A stretch of DNA of 64,000 bases from Chloroflexota bacterium (GTDB lineage: Bacteria > Chloroflexota > Anaerolineae > Promineifilales > Promineifilaceae): the NCBI GenBank assembly GCA_024275635.1, contig JAJRYT010000139.1:17035-81034 (forward strand), given 5' to 3'. A model generated the notes under the pieces. That model had not been told where the DNA came from, searched no databases, and saw only the letters and a list, made by a program, of their open reading frames with translations. Each line of letters opens with the position of its first letter. Position 1 is the first letter of the stretch. The position numbers and the translations under genes are program-made. Positions 34,417-43,304 of the stretch are shown here, in pieces.

Positions 34417-34512
34417 CCCGTGAGCGGTAATCCGTAATCGGTAATCCGTTGTGCCTACCTCTGGAAAATCACTACGAATAACGGTACACGGACTCCGGGT
34501 TACGGGTACTTT
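34417..34512. repeat. GTAATCCG/TTACGGGT low-complexity inverted element
   Basis: The region between the convergent protease and nSTAND1 genes has GGTAATCCGTAATCGGTAATCCG, and further on words such as CGGACTCCGGGTTACGGGT, which are roughly complementary. It resembles the other intergenic palindromic elements of the window. Confidence 0.45.
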
Positions 34513-34518
34513 GCTGTT

Positions 34519-37500
34519 TCAGGGCGTATCCAGAGAGGCAGTCAGGCACTGGCCGCCGGGGAAGAATTGTTGCAGGTATTGGAAGCACTCGTCGGCGGTT
34601 AACGGCCGTGCCGCCAGCGCCAGCCCCCGTTCCAACAGTTCAGCCACACTTTCCAGCGTGATAATCTGCGCCGTCCGGTCAGAACTGGCCGTCGCCAGAT
34701 GGGCGCCGTCAGGCGTAAACACAACATCATGCACGATGGACGTGCCTTCTAACAATGTCCGTAAAGGTTGGCCGGTCGCCGTATCCCACAACTTAGCCGT
34801 GCCATCGGCGCTGGAGGTTGCCAGACGCGAACCATCCGGGCTGAAAGCCACACTCAATACCGCGCCGGCATGGCCGGCAAAGGTGCGCTGCATTTCCCCC
34901 GATTCCCAATCCCATACCCTGGCTGTCCCATCGCTGCCGGCCGCAGCCAGAGAAGTGTTGTCGGCGCTGAAGGCCATATCATTCACAGCGCCTTCCAGTT
35001 CGGCGAAAACGGCGGCCTGTTCTCCAGAGGTCACATTCCAAATCGTGATGCGCCCGGCGCTGTCGCCGGTCAGCAGTTGCGACCCATCCGGGCTGAAAAT
35101 AACGCTGTTTGCCGGACTCGCGCCGTTATCAGAATTATCGAATTTTGCCAGCCTCGTGCCGTCGACCGCATCCCAAACACGAGCCAATCCATCCTCGCTG
35201 GCCGTTGCTAGCCACGCGCCATCGGGGCTGAACGCCACTGCATTTACCGGCCCGCCATGATCTAAATTTTGTAGTACGCGCCCGGAAGCCAAATCCCAAA
35301 TATAAGCAATATGATCCTCGCCAGCCGAAGCCAGACGAGCTGAATCGGGGCTGTAGGCAACGTCATTAACAGCCGCATTATGCCCCGTCAATGTTCGTTC
35401 CAAATCGCCAGAGACGGCATTCCACAATTTGATTGTTGCATCGCCGCTGCCGGTGGCCACGAGTGTGCCATCGCCGTTCACAGCCGCGCCCAAAACGGCG
35501 GCCGTATGCCCGGTCAAAATCGTGGGCGTGAAGCTGGGCTGGATGTTCCACAATTTAGCCCGGCTGTCCTGACCGGCCGTAGCAAATTGTTGGCTTGCGG
35601 GATTAAAGGCGATGGCCGAAACGCCGCCGCCATGACCCAGAAGCGTGTATTCGGCGCGGCCGGTCTCCCTGTTCCATACTTTAACCGTGCCGTCGGCGCT
35701 GGCTGTCATCATGCGAATCGTTGCGTTCGGATCGTCGGGGGCGGCCGGACTAAAAGCCACATCCCAAATGGAACTGGCATGGCCGGTTAAGGTGAACAAC
35801 AAAGGGTAATCTACCTGGGTAAAGTCCCTGACTCGGGCCGTGCCGTCGGCGTAGCCGATGAGTAACTGCTCGCCATCGGGGCTGATGGCGATGGCATTGG
35901 CCGTAATTGGTTTGCCATCATCACCCAATATAGGCTCAATGGAACGAATGGATATGCCAATGTCTAAATTCCAGATGATGACCCGGCCGTCCTCGCCACC
36001 GCTGACTAACTGCGTGGCATCGGGGGTGAAGGCGACATCATTGACCCGGTCTTCATGACCGAAGAGGTTGTATTTTTGGTCTATCAGTCGGACATTCCAA
36101 ACGCTTACGGAAGAATCGCCGTTGGCGATGGCTAACAGTGCGCCATCCTGGCTGAAAGTGATGGATTGGACTGTGCCGTGGCTGCCGCCAAGCACGCTCC
36201 GGCGTAGGCCGGTGTTGGGATTCCAGAGGATGACAAAGCCGTCTTCGCTGCCGGTGGCCAGGTAACGATCATCGGGGCTGAAAGCGGCGCTGGTCACGGC
36301 CCGTCGGTGATCGTTGAGGGTCAGCAGTTCTTGTCCTGAAGCGACGTCCCAGATTTTAACGGCCGTATCCGCGCTCGCCGTGGCAATATGTGTCCCATCA
36401 AAATTGTAGGCCACATCATTGACGCCTTCGGTATGGCCGGTAAGAGTCTGTTGCAGTTGGAGGGCTTGCAGGGCCTGGTAAAGCGCGTTTTCGGCCGTCA
36501 ACGGCGGTGTTTCACCCTCAGCCAGGTTGACATTGACCGCTTCCAGAGCCAACAACAAACTCAACTGCGTGTCGCTGCCTAGTTGATCAAGCGAACTGGC
36601 AGCCAAGGAACGGGCGATGACCTGGCGTGTTTGCGCCTCGGCTTCGGCGGCGCTGGCCTCGGCTTTGTTGGCATTTTCCAACGCTTCCAATTTAGCGGTT
36701 GCTTCAGCGGCAGCGCTGGCTTCGGCCTCCTCTTTGGCCTTTGCAGCTTCTTCGGCGCTGATTTCAGCCTCCTCTTTGGCTTTTTCAGCTTCAGCCTGCG
36801 CTTGAATTGCTTCATCGCGCGCTTTCTCAGCATCATCGCGCGCCTTGTTAGCGTCAAGGGCCAAACCAGCCGCGATTCTTTCATTGTCTCTCGCTTCAGC
36901 GGCATTGCGATTGGCGTCTATGCCGTTTTTGATTGCAACACCAGCGGCGATCAAAGCCAAAATCATAACGATGGCCAGGTAGCGGGCGCGTATCGTCAAC
37001 TTTCTAGCGGCCTCTGCCTTTTCCTCGGCGCGGCGGCGTTCGGTCTCGGCCAGGGCATGGGCCTGAGCCAATTCGCGTTCACGGGCGGCGCGTTTTTCGG
37101 CTTCGGCTTGCTGTTCGGCCGTCTGGCTGGCGGTTATGAATTCGGTTTCTAGTTCATTCAGGTCGGCAAGGGCAGCGGCTTCGGCTAATAACACGCCGCG
37201 CCAGAGGCCGCTGGGGTCGCGGTTGAGAGCGCGCCATTGTTCAGCAACGGCCGTTAACCGGAACCGCTTCCGCATACGCTCCCGTTCATCCTCTAACCAG
37301 CCCACCAGCCGCGGCCAATTGCGAATCAACGCTTCATGGGCGATTTCGATCTGGATGTCATCGAGCGTATCCCCTTCCGTCAGCCGTACCAATCGGGTGT
37401 CAATGAGCTTATCGAGCGCCTGGTCTACACGATACCGGGCTTCTCCTTTTTCATAAAGCGTCCGGCGGCGGATGCGGTTGCTGGTTACCTCTAACCCCTC

Positions 37501-38745
37501 GCCCGGCCGCACCATGCGCAGCAATATCCGCTTGACAGTCACTTGTTCTTCAGGGATAAGCGCTTCATAAAACGCATCGGCGCTGTTCGCCAGCGCGCGG
37601 CGACCGCCTTCAAGCTGTTGGTACGCCCGCCAGGTGACGCGATTACGTTCTCGTTTTTCCCAGAGCTTTAGCAAAGTAAACTGCAGCAGCGGCAGCGCCG
37701 CCGGTTCCCCTAAAATATCTTTCAGCAGGGCGTCAACCACGCCATCTTCAAACTTTAACCCTACCAATTCGGCCGGTTTCTCAATCGTATCGCGTAGTTC
37801 GCTGGCATTGAGCGAGGCGACCGGCACGACCGCTTTTTCAAAAAGATGATGAAATTCAGGCAGGCGGGCCACCTGCGCTTCAAAATCGGAGCGCATTGTC
37901 AAAATGATGACGTGCCGGGTATTGGCGGCTTGAATGAGATGGAGCAGGTTGTTGATGAACGTCTGGCGTACTGAATCATCCTGGCAGAGGGTGAAGATCT
38001 CTTCGAATTGGTCTATGGTGAGAACGGCCGTTTCCACCCCCGCCCCGGCGCTTTCTACCTGTTGCTGAACCACCCGGGTCAGATGTCCCGCACCCGCCTT
38101 AAACCCGGCTACCTGTTCCTCAATCCAGGCATACGTTTGCACCCCGTCTGGCTTAATCGCGCGGGCCAGGTTTACTAACGGCCGTGATCCCGGCACCAAT
38201 GTCGGATAATAAAGCCATTGATCAGAACCACTGATCGCCCCCGCGCCCAATCGGGGCAGCAGCCCGGCTTGAACCACCGACGACTTACCACTGCCCGACG
38301 GGCCAACCACAGCCAGTAAACGCTGCGATTCCAGCCGATCTACAAGCTGCGTCACCGATCTCTGCCGGCCAAAGAACAGAGCTTCCTTACCTTCCCGAAA
38401 AGCGTCAAGCCCCAGGTACGGGCAGAGCGAATCCGCCAATTCCGGGGCCAGCGTGGGGTCAAATTCGGCCAGCGTGGGGTCAATCGGCGTGAAGTCCGTC
38501 TTACTTAAAATATTCTCCCAGTAATCGAGCATACTTTGAGCGGCCTGCCGCTCTTTACTGGCATCCAGTTGCACTCCCAGGCCCGTCCCCTGCCGGATGA
38601 AATTAGCCACACCGGTCAGAAACTCCAACGAAGAACTGTTTTCGCGGCGACCCTCGACCAGTTCGGCATGAACTCGCCGCATTTGGGCAAGCGACTGGTA
38701 AGCTGCCATATTATCCGACTCCAATACCGTTTGATCCTGAGACAT
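34519..38745 (-). CDS. nSTAND1 NTPase with coiled coil, membrane segment and WD40 repeats
   Basis: The 1408-residue protein has a short helical N-terminus and then an nSTAND1 domain from about 110: CPYLGLDAFREGKEALFFGRQ, Walker A VGPSGSGKSSVVQ near 150, Walker B VLTIDQFEEIFT near 260. Around 540-720 there is a long Ala/Glu/Lys/Arg coiled coil with one membrane segment (YLAIVMILALIAAGVAI) in it. The rest is about fourteen WD40 repeats (HTEGVNDVAYNFDGTHIATAS, KIWD and so on), enough for two propellers. STAND proteins are switch-like sensors of invasion or damage. The ATG overlaps the stop of the EAD gene as TGATG, so the two are coupled. Confidence 0.9.
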   Translation of the reverse strand: MSQDQTVLESDNMAAYQSLAQMRRVHAELVEGRRENSSSLEFLTGVANFIRQGTGLGVQLDASKERQAAQSMLDYWENILSKTDFTPIDPTLAEFDPTLAPELADSLCPYLGLDAFREGKEALFFGRQRSVTQLVDRLESQRLLAVVGPSGSGKSSVVQAGLLPRLGAGAISGSDQWLYYPTLVPGSRPLVNLARAIKPDGVQTYAWIEEQVAGFKAGAGHLTRVVQQQVESAGAGVETAVLTIDQFEEIFTLCQDDSVRQTFINNLLHLIQAANTRHVIILTMRSDFEAQVARLPEFHHLFEKAVVPVASLNASELRDTIEKPAELVGLKFEDGVVDALLKDILGEPAALPLLQFTLLKLWEKRERNRVTWRAYQQLEGGRRALANSADAFYEALIPEEQVTVKRILLRMVRPGEGLEVTSNRIRRRTLYEKGEARYRVDQALDKLIDTRLVRLTEGDTLDDIQIEIAHEALIRNWPRLVGWLEDERERMRKRFRLTAVAEQWRALNRDPSGLWRGVLLAEAAALADLNELETEFITASQTAEQQAEAEKRAARERELAQAHALAETERRRAEEKAEAARKLTIRARYLAIVMILALIAAGVAIKNGIDANRNAAEARDNERIAAGLALDANKARDDAEKARDEAIQAQAEAEKAKEEAEISAEEAAKAKEEAEASAAAEATAKLEALENANKAEASAAEAEAQTRQVIARSLAASSLDQLGSDTQLSLLLALEAVNVNLAEGETPPLTAENALYQALQALQLQQTLTGHTEGVNDVAYNFDGTHIATASADTAVKIWDVASGQELLTLNDHRRAVTSAAFSPDDRYLATGSEDGFVILWNPNTGLRRSVLGGSHGTVQSITFSQDGALLAIANGDSSVSVWNVRLIDQKYNLFGHEDRVNDVAFTPDATQLVSGGEDGRVIIWNLDIGISIRSIEPILGDDGKPITANAIAISPDGEQLLIGYADGTARVRDFTQVDYPLLFTLTGHASSIWDVAFSPAAPDDPNATIRMMTASADGTVKVWNRETGRAEYTLLGHGGGVSAIAFNPASQQFATAGQDSRAKLWNIQPSFTPTILTGHTAAVLGAAVNGDGTLVATGSGDATIKLWNAVSGDLERTLTGHNAAVNDVAYSPDSARLASAGEDHIAYIWDLASGRVLQNLDHGGPVNAVAFSPDGAWLATASEDGLARVWDAVDGTRLAKFDNSDNGASPANSVIFSPDGSQLLTGDSAGRITIWNVTSGEQAAVFAELEGAVNDMAFSADNTSLAAAGSDGTARVWDWESGEMQRTFAGHAGAVLSVAFSPDGSRLATSSADGTAKLWDTATGQPLRTLLEGTSIVHDVVFTPDGAHLATASSDRTAQIITLESVAELLERGLALAARPLTADECFQYLQQFFPGGQCLTASLDTP

Positions 38746-40013
38746 CAAATCGTTCGCAATAACCAATCCAACGGTTCGCCAATTTGTCGTAAATCCTCAC
38801 ATAATTGTAGCAATCGGTCATCCACCAACCGGAAGCGGCGGCCCACCTGAACACGATATGTCTGGAAAATGCCAATAATCGTTGCTGGAGGCATAGTCGA
38901 CTCGGAGGCCAGAGCTTCTTTTAGCTGCTCGCTGCTGCGCTGTAAATCTAAAGCCCATTTCTCATCGCTGCTTCCGTACAAGTCGGTAGCCATTGCCTGA
39001 AAATCAGGGTGCGTTAGTTCTAACTCTGAAATATCATTCCTGTCACTCCCCAAAAGAACATCCACGCGCCGCAGCTCATCATCCAACCTTTGCCAATTAT
39101 TATGGTCATCTACCAGGTCGTTCAAATCATCATTCAGTTCTTCCAGGGCTGAGACACTTGTGGCAATTCGGCCAACTGTTTCCGGGGGTAAGCTAGTTTC
39201 CAGGCGCTTGTGAATAGACTGCATGGCTGCGGCTAATCTGTCCAACGGCAAATCAGTTGCCGCATCCACAAGATGACCATTGACACGGGGCAGACCTCTA
39301 TCCAAAGCGCGATATAAAAAGCGCAGCGCTGTATCCAATTCGCCTAGATCATGCTCTTCAATTGCTGACCGCATAGCCATTTGGCCCCGGCGGAGTATAG
39401 GCAGCCAATAGCCGGCTCGTGATACAAAACGAGGCGTGTCGGCCAGTTTGAGCAGTTCGTAAATTGGCCCTTGCAGCAAGGCCTGGTTACTGACCAGACT
39501 GGCCCAGGCGGTATCGTCCTCTTCCATGCGCTGCCGATCATTATGAAGTATAAGGTTATACCCCATCTCCATGTCCTGGAAGAGATCATGCAGCTTCTTA
39601 TAATGCCGAACTGTCTCAATGCCGCTCAATGATTCTTTGAAGTCGCTTTGATAATCGGAGACTGCTTCACGAACCTCAGAGTCTTTCATGCGCTGGGCTA
39701 AAAGGTGCAGACCCGATCCGGCTTCCTTTTGTAACTGTTCGCTGGGGGAAGTAAATTCAGGGGGTATATCGGGCCAATTAACATTTGGCCGTAGTTGGCG
39801 GCACTTTTTCGCAAGTTCGGTAAGGAGATCGCGGCGCTCGCAGTAGCCAATTAATGCCAGGACTCTATCCGTCAGGGCGTCGCCTTTCAAATACTCATAT
39901 TTTATATTTAATTCAAAACAAAGGGCGCGAAGCTCGCTTTCATCAAAATGGTCAAGGAGCAGTTGACGCAGTTTACTGCGGTCATCTAAGTTTAAGCGGG
40001 GAGATGAGATCAC
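38745..40013 (-). CDS. effector-associated domain (EAD7-like) protein
   Basis: The 422-residue protein starts with about 70 residues that match EAD7-type domains: LRQLLLDHFDESELRALCF and then LTDRVLALIGYCERRDLLTEL, ending LRPNVNW. EADs are small death-like adaptors that tie effectors to STAND NTPases in conflict systems. The other 340 residues are predicted helical and match no effector I recognise. There is no TIR, caspase, protease or nuclease motif. The GTG start has GAGGAGG upstream. The stop overlaps the ATG of the nSTAND1 gene, so the two products are made together. It contains none of the ACGGCCGT octamers. Confidence 0.72.
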   Translation of the reverse strand: MISSPRLNLDDRSKLRQLLLDHFDESELRALCFELNIKYEYLKGDALTDRVLALIGYCERRDLLTELAKKCRQLRPNVNWPDIPPEFTSPSEQLQKEAGSGLHLLAQRMKDSEVREAVSDYQSDFKESLSGIETVRHYKKLHDLFQDMEMGYNLILHNDRQRMEEDDTAWASLVSNQALLQGPIYELLKLADTPRFVSRAGYWLPILRRGQMAMRSAIEEHDLGELDTALRFLYRALDRGLPRVNGHLVDAATDLPLDRLAAAMQSIHKRLETSLPPETVGRIATSVSALEELNDDLNDLVDDHNNWQRLDDELRRVDVLLGSDRNDISELELTHPDFQAMATDLYGSSDEKWALDLQRSSEQLKEALASESTMPPATIIGIFQTYRVQVGRRFRLVDDRLLQLCEDLRQIGEPLDWLLRTI

Positions 40014-40256
40014 TACAATCCTCCTCAGTTTTCATCATCGGCACAGTTTAATAAGCATTATCATCATACCGGTGTTCGCTTAATTTAACGCTTACGCCGA
40101 CAGCATAAGGGATTCAGGCGAACAGCGCCATTAAAATGACGATAAATTCGTGTTAATTGCCTTGTAAAGGGTGCGTTCATTTCAGTTGTAGGACAAGCCT
40201 TTCTAGGGCTTTATGACAGACAGGAAATAGTGCGTTAGTGATTTTGAAGAATCATG

Positions 40257-40262
40257 TATAAT
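40257..40262 (+). promoter_or_regulatory. -10 box suggesting a leaderless transcript
   Basis: TATAAT at 40257-40262 would place the first base of the transcript at about 40269, the A of an in-frame ATG. The longer frame that starts at 40254 would include the -10 box itself and is therefore unlikely. The -35 box is weak. Confidence 0.45.
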
Positions 40263-40268
40263 CTCAAC

Positions 40269-40766
40269 ATGAGGAAATTTTCTAAACGGTTGGGCGTTAT
40301 GCCTTTTTTATTGCTGGGGGCGGGGTTGTTTGTCATTGGCCTGTTGGCAATGAATCATATTGTGAATAATTGGTGGCCGTTTGATGTGTCGCGGCTGGAC
40401 TTGGTTCGGGCTACGGCCGAAGGACGGGCTGATCCAACGCTGCTGCTGGAAGCGGCCAATGTTGAAATTATTCTGGCTTTTCTGGCTGTTTTGCTGGTGG
40501 CGGTAACGGGGCTGGCGCTGCCGCTGGCCTATATTTTGAACCGGCGTTTTCTTCGTTCGCATTACCGGCCAGAACAGTCGGCGGCGCTTTCTTTTTTAGC
40601 GCCGCTGCGCCAGGCGGTGTGGGTTGGCTTGTGGGTGACTTTTTGTGCCTGGCTGCAAATGAATCGGGTGTTGGGCGTGGCCGTTGCTGGGTTGGTGGCG
40701 GTGGTGCTGATTATGTTTGAAGGGCTGCTGCAAGTGCGAACACGGGCGGCGTATGTGGATGGATAG
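40269..40766 (+). CDS. small membrane protein of unknown function
   Basis: The 165-residue protein has four hydrophobic segments: VMPFLLLGAGLFVIGLLAM, the stretch NVEIILAFLAVLLVAVTGLAL, then QAVWVGLWVTFCAWL and GVAVAGLVAVVLIMFEGLL. A loop with NNWWPFDVSRLDLVRAT lies between the first two. No family is recognised. It ends with TAG immediately before the ATG of selA, so the two are probably one transcript. The ATG at 40269 may be leaderless. Confidence 0.65.
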   Translation: MRKFSKRLGVMPFLLLGAGLFVIGLLAMNHIVNNWWPFDVSRLDLVRATAEGRADPTLLLEAANVEIILAFLAVLLVAVTGLALPLAYILNRRFLRSHYRPEQSAALSFLAPLRQAVWVGLWVTFCAWLQMNRVLGVAVAGLVAVVLIMFEGLLQVRTRAAYVDG

Positions 40767-42152
40767 ATGGGCGAACAAATAACCCAGGCGCAGGATTTGC
40801 TGCGTAGCTTGCCGGGTGTGGACCGGCTGTTGCAGATGCCGGTGACGGAATTGTTGGCGGAGCAGTACGGCCGTTCCCTCACCCTCGCTGCCCTGCGCTA
40901 CTCCCTCGATAACAGGCGGCAGGCCATTCTGGCCGGCAACGGCCGTGAGCCTGACGCCGACTCACTGGTGCAAGAGGCGCGAACCTGGCTGGAGAACCTG
41001 CTGGCTCCTACCCTGCGGCCTATCATCAACGCCACCGGCGTCATCGTGCATACCAATTTGGGGCGCGCGCCGTTGAGCCGGAGCGCATTAACGGCCGTCC
41101 AATCGGCTGGCGGCGGTTACGCCACCCTGGAATTTGACCTGGACAGCGGCAAACGCGGCTCGCGGGCGGTTCATGCCGAAAATTTACTCATCCGGCTGAC
41201 CGGGGCTGAGGCGGCAACGGCCGTTAACAACAACGCCGCTGCCGTCCTGCTCATGTTAACCGCGCTGTGTTCAGGTCGGGAAGTCATCATCAGCCGGGGG
41301 CAGTTGGTCGAAATCGGCGGCGGCTTTCGTATCCCCGACGTGATGGCCCAATCGGGGGCGCGCATGGTGGAGGTGGGAACGACCAATCGCACCCATTTAC
41401 ACGATTATGAAAGAGCCGTCACCGAGAATACGGCCGCTATCCTAGTGGTCCATCATTCCAATTACAAAATCATCGGCTTCACCACTGAGCCGCCGCTGGC
41501 CGACCTGGCCGACCTGGCCTGCCGGCATAACATTTTGTTATTGTACGATCAGGGCAGCGGCGCGCTGCTGGATACGGCTCCGTATGGTCTGGAACCGGAA
41601 CCAACGGTTCTGGACGGGCTGCAAGCGGGCTGCGATGTGGTTTGCTTCAGCGGCGACAAGTTGTTGGGCGGGTCGCAGGCGGGGATTTTGTGCGGGCGCG
41701 GCGGTCTCATTGGTCAGATCAAGCGCCACCCGTTGGCCCGCGCGGTTCGGGCCGATAAAATGGCGCTGGCGGCTTTGTCGGCGACGCTGGCGCAGTACTT
41801 GACGGATCGGGCGCTTGTGGACATTCCGGTTTGGCGTATGATCGCCCGGCCATTGCCGGAGATTGAGGCGGAGGCCAACCAATGGGCCGCCCGGCTGCAA
41901 GAAGAGGGCGTTGCAGCCAGGGTGATTGACGGCCGTTCCACCGTTGGCGGCGGTAGTTTGCCGGGGACCAGCTTGCCCACCCGGCTGGTCGCTGTTGAGC
42001 AAGCCGATGTGGAAAGCCTGGCCGCTGCCCTGCGCGGCCACTCGCTGCCGGTCATCGGCCGGATTCAAGATGATTTATTCCTGGTTGACCCGCGCACCGT
42101 GCTCCCAGAGCAAGCCGAGGCGCTTTTAACGGCGCTGGTCAGATATGCGTGA
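40767..42152 (+). CDS. selA: L-seryl-tRNA(Sec) selenium transferase
   Basis: The 461-residue PLP enzyme converts seryl-tRNA(Sec) to selenocysteyl-tRNA(Sec) with selenophosphate. It has the N-terminal LLRSLPGVDRLLQ, INATGVIVHTNLGRAPLS, the RGQLVEIGGGFRIPDV motif, VHHSNYKIIGF and the PLP lysine in CFSGDKLLGGSQAG. Length is normal. No selB, selC, selD or selenoprotein gene is in the window, so use of selenocysteine in this genome is predicted but cannot be checked here. The start directly follows the stop of the gene upstream, and the end overlaps tsaD by eight bases. Confidence 0.94.
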   Translation: MGEQITQAQDLLRSLPGVDRLLQMPVTELLAEQYGRSLTLAALRYSLDNRRQAILAGNGREPDADSLVQEARTWLENLLAPTLRPIINATGVIVHTNLGRAPLSRSALTAVQSAGGGYATLEFDLDSGKRGSRAVHAENLLIRLTGAEAATAVNNNAAAVLLMLTALCSGREVIISRGQLVEIGGGFRIPDVMAQSGARMVEVGTTNRTHLHDYERAVTENTAAILVVHHSNYKIIGFTTEPPLADLADLACRHNILLLYDQGSGALLDTAPYGLEPEPTVLDGLQAGCDVVCFSGDKLLGGSQAGILCGRGGLIGQIKRHPLARAVRADKMALAALSATLAQYLTDRALVDIPVWRMIARPLPEIEAEANQWAARLQEEGVAARVIDGRSTVGGGSLPGTSLPTRLVAVEQADVESLAAALRGHSLPVIGRIQDDLFLVDPRTVLPEQAEALLTALVRYA

Positions 42153-43164
42153 AACAATGAACACAGCCTACTCTCGAATTTTAGCCATCGAATCCTCATG
42201 TGATGAAACGGCCGCGGCCGTCATCGAAAACGGCGCGACGATCCTAAGCAATGTCATTGCCAGCCAGATAGATTTACATGCCCAATTCGGGGGCGTTTTC
42301 CCCGAAGTTGCCTCGCGCCAGCATGTGGAAGTGATTTACCCGGTCGTGGCCCAGGCGTTGGAAGAGGCGCACATGGGGCTGGATGACGTGGACTGCATCG
42401 CTGTCACCAAAGGGCCGGGGCTGGTTGGCTCGCTGCTGGTAGGCATGAACATGGCCAAAGGGCTGGCGTTAGGCCGTAACAAGCCGCTGCTGGGCATCAA
42501 CCACATTGAGGGGCATATCTATTCACTGTGGCTGACCGAGGACGCGCCCAATATTGAATTCCCTTTTTTGACGCTGGTTGTGAGCGGCGGCCATACGGAG
42601 TTATACCTGGTGACGGGTCACGGCCGTTACCAACACCTGGGCGGCACATTGGATGACGCCGCCGGGGAGGCGTTTGATAAAATCGGCCGTTTGCTGGGGC
42701 TGCCTTATCCCGGCGGCCCGGCCATTGACGAAGCGGCCAAGACGGGCAATCCGCAGGCGTTCAAATTTCCCCGCGCTGTGATGGAGGATGGGTTTAATTT
42801 CAGCTTTAGCGGGTTGAAAACGGCCGTTTTGCGGCAAACCAAACATTTCGATCCCGGCCGCCTGCCGGTTAACGATCTGGCCGCCAGTTTTCAGGCGGCA
42901 GTGGTGGAGGTATTGGTCACAAAAACGGAACGAGCGGCGGCGGCTTATGGGGTAACGGCCGTTCACTTGGTCGGCGGCGTCTCCTCTAACAGCGCCCTGC
43001 GTCAGCAAATGCAAGCTGCGCTTAAAATACCTGTCCGCTACCCGCCTTCCATTCTATGTACCGATAATGCTGCCATGATTGGCGCGGCCGCACACTGGCA
43101 TTTTGTAAACGGCCGTCAAGACTCACTCAACATAGATGTTATACCCAGCCTGGAATTAACCTAA
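42145..43164 (+). CDS. tsaD: tRNA N6-threonylcarbamoyladenosine transferase
   Basis: The 339-residue protein makes t6A at position 37 of ANN-reading tRNAs with TsaB and TsaE. It has ILAIESSCDETAAAV at the start, the metal-binding histidines in HAQFGGVFPEVASRQHVE, the nucleotide motif GPGLVGSLLVG, NHIEGHIYS, and near the end VGGVSSNSALR and CTDNAAMIG. All hallmarks are present. It overlaps selA by eight bases. An ATG four codons later is an alternative start. Confidence 0.96.
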   Translation: MRETMNTAYSRILAIESSCDETAAAVIENGATILSNVIASQIDLHAQFGGVFPEVASRQHVEVIYPVVAQALEEAHMGLDDVDCIAVTKGPGLVGSLLVGMNMAKGLALGRNKPLLGINHIEGHIYSLWLTEDAPNIEFPFLTLVVSGGHTELYLVTGHGRYQHLGGTLDDAAGEAFDKIGRLLGLPYPGGPAIDEAAKTGNPQAFKFPRAVMEDGFNFSFSGLKTAVLRQTKHFDPGRLPVNDLAASFQAAVVEVLVTKTERAAAAYGVTAVHLVGGVSSNSALRQQMQAALKIPVRYPPSILCTDNAAMIGAAAHWHFVNGRQDSLNIDVIPSLELT

Positions 43165-43304
43165 ATACTGGTCAGAACAGTGGTTTCTGGGTAGACTCCG
43201 AGTTGTGACCAATACCAGACATAAGCAATATCCAAAGAATTATTAACGACAATATCACTTCATCCCAATACTGTAGGAAGTAGTAGGCGTAACAGCAAGC
43301 GATT

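Noticed and set aside
34519..36500. regularly spaced similar DNA segments that could suggest an array
   Set aside because: They are the WD40 repeats of the nSTAND1 gene; spacing of about 120-130 bases and translation explain them.
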